NCBI RefSeq assembly: GCF_002205895.1
Contig: NZ_NJDE01000025.1
Coordinates: 124,001 to 188,000, forward strand
Reading direction: 5' to 3'
Length of the DNA stretch: 64,000 bases
Source: Saccharibacillus sp. O23
GTDB taxonomy: Bacteria; Bacillota; Bacilli; Paenibacillales; Paenibacillaceae
Below the pieces are notes generated by a model that saw only the letters and a program-made list of their open reading frames with translations, had not been told where the DNA came from and made no database searches. The position numbers and the translations under genes are program-made. Positions within the stretch are counted from its first letter, which is position 1. Each line of letters begins with the position of its first letter. This document shows, in pieces, positions 58,071 to 64,000 of this stretch.

Positions 58071-58928
58071 ATGACAAAAACGACAGAAAATTTCCGCGTA
58101 CAGCGCGTGATCGGCAGCAACGTCGTCATGGCCCGCGGAGAACGAAGCGACGAAGAGTTCGTCATTATCGGCAAAGGAATCGGATTTACGCTGAAAACCG
58201 GCGGAAGCCTCGAGGCGGAAGATACCCGGATCGAAAAAAGGTTCCGACTGGAAGATCGCGAGGAATGGGGACGCTACCGGATGCTGCTCGAAAACATCGA
58301 TCCGCAGGTCATCGCGGTGTCGAACGAGATCGTGCGCACGATCGCGGAGCGCACGGGCATAAAGCCCGACGACAAAATCTATCTCGCGCTGCCGAGCCAT
58401 ATCCAGTTCACGCTGTACCGGCTGCGAAACGGAATGGATATCGTCAATCCGTTTCTGGAAGCGACCCGGCTGACTTTTCCGCAGGAATTCGAATTGGCTT
58501 CGCGGGCGGCCGAGCAGATCTCCCGCGAATTCGGCGTCGAGATTCCGGAAGACGAGATCGGCTTTCTGACCTATCATGTCTACTCCGCCGTCAGCAGTCT
58601 GCCCGTCGGCCAAGTGGTTCAAGCTTCGAGTCTGATCGGAGAGCTGATCGATGCGGTTCGGCTCGAGACGAAGCTGAAACTCGACGGCGGCAGCCTCAGC
58701 ATGGTAAGGCTGATGATTCATCTGCGCTGCCTGATCGAACGGCTGCTGCAAGGGACGGAATCGGCCAATCCGCTGCTTCCCTGGATCGAAAAAGAGTGCG
58801 CCGACGCTTTTCTGCTCGCGCAGAAATTGGCTGCCGTCGTCCGCCGATCGTTGGACGCGGACGTTCCCCGCTCGGAGATCGGTTTTCTCGCCGTCCATCT
58901 GCACCGATTGAAGAGCGCTTACAAATAG
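58071..58928 (+). CDS. glcT: PtsG operon antiterminator GlcT (BglG/SacY family)
   Basis: A protein of 285 residues. The N-terminal CAT RNA-binding domain (1-55, FRVQRVIGSNVVMARGERSDEEFVIIGKGIGF) is followed by two PRD domains with regulatory histidines (ALPSHIQFTLYRL and FLTYHVYSA in PRD1; MIHLRCLIERLL and FLAVHLHRL in PRD2). It is phosphorylated by HPr/EIIGlc-type proteins and, when glucose is present, binds the RAT. The ATG follows AAAGGAGCG. The 34-base gap to the PTS gene has no terminator, so both are in one operon and GlcT controls its own synthesis. Confidence 0.92.
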   Translation: MTKTTENFRVQRVIGSNVVMARGERSDEEFVIIGKGIGFTLKTGGSLEAEDTRIEKRFRLEDREEWGRYRMLLENIDPQVIAVSNEIVRTIAERTGIKPDDKIYLALPSHIQFTLYRLRNGMDIVNPFLEATRLTFPQEFELASRAAEQISREFGVEIPEDEIGFLTYHVYSAVSSLPVGQVVQASSLIGELIDAVRLETKLKLDGGSLSMVRLMIHLRCLIERLLQGTESANPLLPWIEKECADAFLLAQKLAAVVRRSLDADVPRSEIGFLAVHLHRLKSAYK

Positions 58929-58962
58929 GCTACAACCATTTTATAGATAAAGGGTGATGAAC

Positions 58963-60456
58963 ATGTTAGCGTTTCTGCAAAGACTGGGCCGGTCGCTTAT
59001 GCTGCCGGTCGCGACTCTGCCCGCAGCCGCCATTCTTCAAGGGCTGGGCCTGTTGGATTATCAAAAGGATATTCCGCTCGGCAGCGTCGTCGGCGGTTTC
59101 CTCAACCAGTACGTGGCTCCGTTTCTCAATGCGGGCGCGGGCACGATCTTCGGCAACCTGCCTCTGATCTTCGCGATCGGCGTCGCGATCGGTTTCGCCG
59201 GCGATGCCGTCGCCGCCTTGTCGGCGCTGATCGCGTATCTGATTCTCGGCAAGATTCTCGAAACCGTGCCGCTGCAAATGCCTTTTATCGGCGACGACGT
59301 CGTGCTGAACATGGGCGTGCTCGGCGGCATCTTCGCCGGCGCTTGGGCCGCGTTCTTGTACAAGCGCTTTCACGATATTCGCATGCCGGACTGGTTGGGA
59401 TTTTTCGGCGGTAAACGCTTCGTGCCGATCGTCACCGCCGCTTCCACGATCGTGTTGGCCGTGCTGATCGGCATGATCTGGAGTCCGATTCAGGACGCGA
59501 TCAGCGCTTTCGGCACTTGGGTCGTCGGACTCGGCGGGCTCGGCGCGTTCGTGTTCGGCACGGCGAACCGGCTGCTGATCCCGATCGGTCTGCATCATGT
59601 ATTGAATTCGATCGCTTGGTTCCAGATCGGCGATTACACCAACTCGGCCGGCGAAGTCGTGCACGGCGATTTGACCCGCTTCTTCGCCGGCGATCCGACG
59701 GCGGGCATGTTCATGACCGGGTTCTTCCCGATCATGATGTTCGCGCTGCCGGGCGCGGCGCTGGCGTTTATCCACACGGCCAAACCGCAAAACCGCAAAG
59801 CCGTCGCGTCGATCTTCGTCGGCGCCGCGATCGCTTCGTTCCTGACGGGCATCACCGAACCGCTCGAATTTTCGTTCATGTTCCTCGCCCCGGTGCTGTA
59901 CGTCGTGCACGCGGTGCTGACCGGCCTTTCGGGGCTGATTATGTACGTGCTGGACGTTCATCTCGGCTTCGGATTCTCGGCGGGCCTGATCGATTACCTC
60001 GTCAATTTGAAACTGTCGCAGAACGCTTGGATCCTGCTGCCGGTCGGCCTGATCTTTTTCGCGGTCTACTATGCGCTGTTCCGCTTCATCATCGTCAAAT
60101 TCAACTTGAAAACGCCGGGCCGCGAAGACGACTTCGCCGAAGGAGTGCTCGCGGCGGACGGGATCGGCATCGATCCGGGAGCCGGCGCGGCGATCGGAAC
60201 CGCGGGCACGGGAAGTACGGCCGACAGCCGGGCCGCGCGCATCTTGGAGCATATCGGCGGTCCGTCCAACATCCTCGATATCGATGCCTGCGTCACCCGG
60301 CTTCGCCTTGTCGTCGGCGACGACAAAGCCGTCGACGACGCGGCGCTCAAGAAGCTCGGCGCTTCCGGCGTCATGCGGCTCGGCCAAGGAGCGGTCCAAG
60401 TCGTGTTCGGGCCGCAATCCGAACGGATCAAGAACGAGATCGAGAAAATGCTGTAA
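58963..60456 (+). CDS. PTS glucose/N-acetylglucosamine permease, EIICB
   Basis: The product has 497 residues from ATG at 58963 (AAAGGGTGAT upstream; GTG/ATG at 58954/58957 are possible). Residues 1-380 form the EIIC channel with about ten helices: SLMLPVATLPAAAILQGLG, GNLPLIFAIGVAIGFAG, the GITEPLEFSFMFLAPVLY signature; residues 415-497 are the EIIB domain with phospho-cysteine C443 in DIDACVTRLRL. There is no EIIA domain, so an independent EIIA is required. The adjacent glcT implies glucose-type control. Between the domains is an Ala/Gly-rich linker. Confidence 0.92.
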   Translation: MLAFLQRLGRSLMLPVATLPAAAILQGLGLLDYQKDIPLGSVVGGFLNQYVAPFLNAGAGTIFGNLPLIFAIGVAIGFAGDAVAALSALIAYLILGKILETVPLQMPFIGDDVVLNMGVLGGIFAGAWAAFLYKRFHDIRMPDWLGFFGGKRFVPIVTAASTIVLAVLIGMIWSPIQDAISAFGTWVVGLGGLGAFVFGTANRLLIPIGLHHVLNSIAWFQIGDYTNSAGEVVHGDLTRFFAGDPTAGMFMTGFFPIMMFALPGAALAFIHTAKPQNRKAVASIFVGAAIASFLTGITEPLEFSFMFLAPVLYVVHAVLTGLSGLIMYVLDVHLGFGFSAGLIDYLVNLKLSQNAWILLPVGLIFFAVYYALFRFIIVKFNLKTPGREDDFAEGVLAADGIGIDPGAGAAIGTAGTGSTADSRAARILEHIGGPSNILDIDACVTRLRLVVGDDKAVDDAALKKLGASGVMRLGQGAVQVVFGPQSERIKNEIEKML

Positions 60457-60468
60457 GTTCGGCGACGC

Positions 60469-60501
60469 GAAAAGGACGTGCGCGATGCACGTCCTTTTTG
60501 C
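60469..60501 (+). terminator. Terminator of the glcT-PTS operon
   Basis: AAAGGACGTGC / GCACGTCCTTT stem (60471-60481, 60487-60497) with loop GCGAT and T run. Confidence 0.9.
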
Positions 60502-60527
60502 TTTGCGGCGATGCGCCGCGCGGCCGT

Positions 60528-61088
60528 TTACCAGTTTGCTTCGATGAATTCGTCGCGTCCCGATTGTTCGCGGTCTTCCTTGTAGTGCTTGGGACTTTTC
60601 TTATGATAATCTTGGTGATATTCTTCGGCTTCGTAGAACTCCTGCGCCGGCAGAATCTCCGTGACGATCGGCTTGTCGAAACGTCCGCTGTCCGCGATCG
60701 CCTGCCGCGAAGCCAGCGCCGCCTGTTCCTGTTCTTCGTTGTGGAAGAAGATCGCCGGTTTGTACTGCGAACCGCGATCTTGAAACTGGCCTTCGCCGTC
60801 CGTCGGATCGGTCTGCGGCCAGTAAAGCTCCAAAAGGCGTTCGTACGGGAAAACATCCGGTTCGAACGTAATTTGAACGACTTCGTAGTGGCCGGTGGTT
60901 CCCGTCTTGACCTGTTCGTAAGTCGGGTTCTCTACCGTTCCTCCCGTGTAACCGGAGACGATGCCCCGAATCCCCGGCAGTTCTTCGAACGGCGTAACCA
61001 TGCACCAGAAGCAGCCTCCGGCGAAGGTCGCTTTTTCGATACGGTTCTCTCCCGCGTTATCGGCGAAACTCGATTGTTCCTGCGTCAT
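60528..61088 (-). CDS. msrA: Peptide methionine sulfoxide reductase MsrA
   Basis: A protein of 186 residues with the catalytic motif GGCFWC (C26, C29), GYTGGTVENPTYEQV, and YWPQTDPTDGEGQFQDRGSQYKPAIF. It reduces (S)-methionine sulfoxide in oxidised proteins. There is no fused MsrB domain. It is the last gene of a three-gene minus-strand run with pepV and the asparaginase gene (32 and 33-base gaps). Convergent with the PTS operon. Confidence 0.94.
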   Translation of the reverse strand: MTQEQSSFADNAGENRIEKATFAGGCFWCMVTPFEELPGIRGIVSGYTGGTVENPTYEQVKTGTTGHYEVVQITFEPDVFPYERLLELYWPQTDPTDGEGQFQDRGSQYKPAIFFHNEEQEQAALASRQAIADSGRFDKPIVTEILPAQEFYEAEEYHQDYHKKSPKHYKEDREQSGRDEFIEANW

Positions 61089-61121
61089 TTCTTTTCCGCT
61101 CCTCTGTAGGTCGTGTACGCT

Positions 61122-62135
61122 TCACTCCGCTGCCGCTTGCAGCGTAAAATTCGGTCTGATCTCGCCGATCCGTTCTTGGCGCGCGTTCAGCACGGGCGCG
61201 TGCACGTATTCGGCCAATTGTTCGAACTGTTCCGGCGTGCCGATGCCGAGCTGCTTCAGCACTTCCATGGCCGCAACGTAAGTAGCGCGTTCGCTGCCGT
61301 CTTCCACTTTGACGACGATCCCGATGCCCCGATCGGCCACGCCGATGCATTCGACGCCTTCGGCTCCGACTTTGGCGACGAGATTGCCGCCGAAGACGCG
61401 CATCAGATCCGTGTCGAACCGATGTTTGCCGGCGACCATCTCCGGCCGGTTGGTCATCCCTTTGCGGACGCGATCCAGCGCTGCCGCGCGCTGCGGCGAG
61501 ACCGTGCCTTCCGGTTTCGCCAGCCGGGCGAAGCCGAGGGCGACGTTGCGAAGCGGCAGCCGATGCACCGGCACGCCGCAGCCGTCCACGCCGATGCCGA
61601 TCTCTTCGGCCGGAAATTCGCAGACGTTCGAGATGACTTCCAGAATGCGCCGCTGATGCGGATGGTCGATTTCCCGGTAGGTCTCCGTGTCTTCGTGCAG
61701 ATGTACGGCCGTCAGCAGCATGCCGGAATGTTTGCCGGAACAATTGCTGAATACCGGCGTCAGTTCGCGTCCTTCGCGAATCAGCTGACGATAGCTTTCG
61801 CCGTCGCGCGGAATATGCGTGCCGCATTGCAAATCGTCTTCGGACAAATGCGCGCGCGACAGCACGTCGAGCACCGTATCGCGGTGAATCGGCTCGCCGC
61901 TGTGCGAAGCGCAGCTCAGCGAAATCTCCGCGTCGCCGTATCCGTAAGCGTCCGCCGCGCCCGATTCGATGACCGGAACGGCTTGGAACGGTTTCATCGA
62001 CGAACGGGGAAACGTCAGGCGCTGCGGGTCGCCGACGAAATACAGCAGACGGCCGGCATTGTCCGTAACGGCGACATGAATGTCGTGATTGCTTTCTACA
62101 TATTGGCCCCGGGTAACTTGTACATCCTGCGACAT
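61122..62135 (-). CDS. Asparaginase (type II-like, Rhizobium/thermolabile family)
   Basis: A protein of 337 residues. It has the markers of the Rhizobium etli AII-like family: VESNHDIHVAVTDNAGRLLYFVGD, PRSSMKPFQAVPVIESGA, SCASHSGEP, VFSNCSGKHSGMLL and VDGCGVPVHRLPL. This is a separate lineage from the usual bacterial L-asparaginases, with a serine/lysine catalytic system in SSMK. It hydrolyses asparagine to aspartate and ammonia. Probably cytosolic. Its neighbours in the operon handle peptides (PepV) and methionine repair. Confidence 0.9.
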   Translation of the reverse strand: MSQDVQVTRGQYVESNHDIHVAVTDNAGRLLYFVGDPQRLTFPRSSMKPFQAVPVIESGAADAYGYGDAEISLSCASHSGEPIHRDTVLDVLSRAHLSEDDLQCGTHIPRDGESYRQLIREGRELTPVFSNCSGKHSGMLLTAVHLHEDTETYREIDHPHQRRILEVISNVCEFPAEEIGIGVDGCGVPVHRLPLRNVALGFARLAKPEGTVSPQRAAALDRVRKGMTNRPEMVAGKHRFDTDLMRVFGGNLVAKVGAEGVECIGVADRGIGIVVKVEDGSERATYVAAMEVLKQLGIGTPEQFEQLAEYVHAPVLNARQERIGEIRPNFTLQAAAE

Positions 62136-62167
62136 CGGTTAATCTCTTCTTTCTGTTATGAAATAGG

Positions 62168-63574
62168 TTATTTGGCTAACTCGTAGATGGCGCGCGCGTA
62201 AACGGCCGTCGCCTTCAGAAGATCGTCCACTTCGATAAATTCGTCCGCTTGATGGGCGGTCATCGGCTTGCCGGGGAAACAGGCTCCGAAAGCGACGCCT
62301 TTCGGCATGAAACGGGCGTAAGTCGCTCCTCCCGTCGTCAGCAGCGTCGGCTCGTCTCCCGTTACTTCGGCATAAGCCGTTTGCAGCGCTCCGATTACGG
62401 CCTCTTCCCGAGCGACGTAATGCGAACCGACTTCGCGCACGGCATCGATCCGATAGCCGAAGCGGTCCGCTTGCTCTTCGATCTGCGCCCGAATCCAGCC
62501 GTAATCGGCGCCTACGGGTACGCGAAGCGTCAATCCGAACTCCGTCTCGCCTTCTTCGTGGCCGAAACGGATGACGCCCGGATTAACGGTAAGCGGTCCG
62601 GTAGCCTCGTCGCGGCAGGCGACGCCCAGCGCTTCGCCTTGAAAGTCTTCGTGCAGCACGTTCAGCAGTCCGACGAACGCTTTGCCTTCCGGTTGAAGCG
62701 GAGCGTCTTGCAGGAACAGAGCCAGCGTCGTGCCCGCGTTGACGCCTTCCGCCGGTTCGGAGCCGTGCGCGGAGACTCCCGTCAGCGTAAACATCGCCTG
62801 TCCCGCACTGACTTCCGCTTCTCCTTTTACCCGATGCTCGCGGCAGAACTCTTCGAACGCTTCGATCAACGGACGAATGTCTCCGCTTAATACGGCATGC
62901 GCCCGTTCCGGCACCATATTGATGCGCAGGCCGGATTCGAACGATTCCAACCGGACGAGACATTTGGTCGTCTGAGACGGATATTTGGGAACCAAGATCG
63001 GATTGAACTGCCCTTTTTCCGCATAAATCATCGGGAACTCCGCGTCCGGCGCAAACCCCGTTTCGGGCATCCGTTCGTGTTCCCCGTAATAATGCATGCA
63101 GCTCATTCCGCTCTCTTCGTCCGTTCCGAAGATCAGACGGACGTTTTTGCTGAGCGGCAGGCCCAGCTCTTTGACGATCTTCAATCCGTACAAAGCCGCA
63201 AGCGTCGGCCCTTTATCGTCGATCGCGCCTCGCGCATACAATTTGCCGTCGCGAATCTGCGGTTCGAACGGCGGATGCGTCCACGTTCCGGTCGCCGGAA
63301 CCACGTCCAAATGACCAAGAATTCCGATCGTCGTCTCCGGATCGAATTCGCCGTATTGGGCGTGTCCGGCGTAACCGTCGACGTTCTTCACCGTCAACCC
63401 CATGCCCTCGGTCAACTCCAACATGTAATCGAGAGCTTCGCCGATCGCTCGGCCCATCGGCCGTTTCGGAGTTGCCGTTTCCAAATCTTTGACGCTTGCG
63501 ATCCGAAGCAATCCGTCCAGATCCCTCAACAGATCTTCGCGTCTTGCTTCAGCTTCTTTTTGCCAGTCGATCAT
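62168..63574 (-). CDS. pepV: Dipeptidase PepV
   Basis: A 468-residue M20 metallopeptidase. Metal ligands are visible as H88 in [10 protein letters not shown]119 in GAIDDKG, E153/E154 in TDEESGM and D176-style APDAEFP; the last ligand is in AHQADEF. The length and [15 protein letters not shown] match PepV and not PepT or DapE. It cleaves dipeptides in the cytoplasm using two zinc ions. First gene in the run with asparaginase and MsrA. Confidence 0.93.
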   Translation of the reverse strand: MIDWQKEAEARREDLLRDLDGLLRIASVKDLETATPKRPMGRAIGEALDYMLELTEGMGLTVKNVDGYAGHAQYGEFDPETTIGILGHLDVVPATGTWTHPPFEPQIRDGKLYARGAIDDKGPTLAALYGLKIVKELGLPLSKNVRLIFGTDEESGMSCMHYYGEHERMPETGFAPDAEFPMIYAEKGQFNPILVPKYPSQTTKCLVRLESFESGLRINMVPERAHAVLSGDIRPLIEAFEEFCREHRVKGEAEVSAGQAMFTLTGVSAHGSEPAEGVNAGTTLALFLQDAPLQPEGKAFVGLLNVLHEDFQGEALGVACRDEATGPLTVNPGVIRFGHEEGETEFGLTLRVPVGADYGWIRAQIEEQADRFGYRIDAVREVGSHYVAREEAVIGALQTAYAEVTGDEPTLLTTGGATYARFMPKGVAFGACFPGKPMTAHQADEFIEVDDLLKATAVYARAIYELAK

Positions 63575-63651
63575 CCATCCGAGCCTCCTTGATATGTCTT
63601 TCCGTCTACGTTTGTGCCCGATTCGACTTTTATCTTACCACTATTTTCGCT

Positions 63652-64000
63652 TCAATGCCGAATCTGCTTACCCGCCTGTTCCAACAGCGCGGCAAGCCGT
63701 TTGGCATCGACCGGTTTATTCATATATTCGTCCATTCCGGCCGCCAAGCAGCGCTCGCGGTCGCCCGGCATCGCATTGGCCGTCACCGCGATGATGTAAG
63801 GCCGACCGTACAAGCCCGGATTTTCCCGAAGCAGCCGGGTCGCTCCGAAGCCGTCGAGTCTGGGCATTCGAACATCCATCAGGATCACGTCGTAACGAGA
63901 GCGTTCGGCCGCCTCCAACGCTTCCAAGCCGTCCTCCGCCAGATCGGAATCGTAACCGAGCCGTTCCAGCAGCCGTCCCATCACGAGCTGGTTGATGCGA
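63652..64000 (-). CDS. C-terminal receiver domain of a hybrid sensor kinase (5' end outside)
   Basis: The frame is open to the right edge. It encodes INQLVMGRLLERLGYDSDLAEDGLEALEAAERSRYDVILMDVRMPRLDGFGATRLLRE, with phospho-acceptor Asp in LMDVRMPRLDG, Thr-Ala (TANAM) and Lys in MNKPV, a receiver fold as found at the C-terminus of hybrid histidine kinases. The residues INQLV before it belong to the typical start of such domains. The kinase part lies beyond the window, so the sensor and output cannot be judged. Confidence 0.85.
   Translation of the reverse strand, partial: RINQLVMGRLLERLGYDSDLAEDGLEALEAAERSRYDVILMDVRMPRLDGFGATRLLRENPGLYGRPYIIAVTANAMPGDRERCLAAGMDEYMNKPVDAKRLAALLEQAGKQIRH

Noticed and set aside
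1-64000. Search for CRISPR arrays, insertion sequences, prophage, tRNA and rRNA genes
   Set aside because: No regular repeat-spacer pattern, no transposase or integrase frame, no tRNA-like cloverleaf or rRNA stretch was recognised by eye. A tRNAscan or ISfinder run could still find a degenerate copy.

Overview
The window reads as ordinary chromosome from a moderately high-GC Gram-positive spore-former of the Paenibacillaceae type, possibly close to Saccharibacillus (inferred from protein style, not from a database search). Supporting signs are abrB with a Spo0A-type box, tandem T-box leaders, CtsR and PerR operators, GlcT antitermination, strong AAGGAGG ribosome-binding sites and frequent GTG/TTG starts. 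I see no rRNA, tRNA, CRISPR, transposase, integrase or phage gene. Genes are packed tightly on both strands.

Layout. 1-760: one promoter and two tandem T-box leaders pointing left into a gene of which only the first codons are present. 0.8-7.0 kb: an overlapping GNAT / HD phosphohydrolase / histidine phosphatase operon, a VTT-family membrane protein, DUF2785 and abrB. 7.2-11.9 kb: a heterodimeric multidrug-type ABC exporter led by a small basic/acidic protein, then fur with a PerR-like box. 12.2-17.0 kb: a nucleoside-diphosphate-sugar epimerase-like protein, a metallophosphoesterase, a GNAT, a methyltransferase and an HD hydrolase. 17.1-20.7 kb: a CbpA-like DnaJ protein and ClpB. 21-25.6 kb: a secreted helical-repeat protein, a 14-TM MFS exporter and a two-component system. 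25.7-28.3 kb: Hsp20 under a CtsR operator, two GNATs and a phosphotransferase with an odd start.

28.5-35.2 kb: a MacAB-like efflux operon (permease, ATPase and a very long coiled-coil adaptor) divergent from its probable two-component regulator, with shared direct repeats between them. 35.3-42.6 kb: small enzymes and membrane proteins, including two short genes of 52 and 45 codons, an HD-GYP phosphodiesterase and a BKACE enzyme. 42.7-51.6 kb: secreted alkaline phosphatase, a TIMP-like protein, a VanZ operon, threonine synthase and several small enzymes. 51.7-54.5 kb: a PhzF/TetR operon divergent from an MFS exporter, with two matching palindromic operators. 54.6-57.7 kb: phosphotransferase, DUF2164, GNAT, membrane and SUKH proteins. 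58.0-60.5 kb: a glucose-type PTS operon in which the antitermination target lies upstream of glcT. 60.5-63.6 kb: pepV, asparaginase and msrA. The window ends inside a hybrid kinase receiver domain.

Functionally the region is rich in stress response (ClpB, DnaJ-like, Hsp20, Fur, MsrA), export (four transporter systems, two with adjacent two-component regulators and one with a TetR regulator) and small modifying enzymes: seven GNATs, two phosphotransferases of the APH fold, three HD-fold hydrolases and two histidine phosphatases. I found no convincing wholly new multi-gene system. The most unusual items are the tandem T-boxes, the relocated GlcT target, the expanded adaptor coiled coil, the AUU-or-frameshift start and the coupled small genes.
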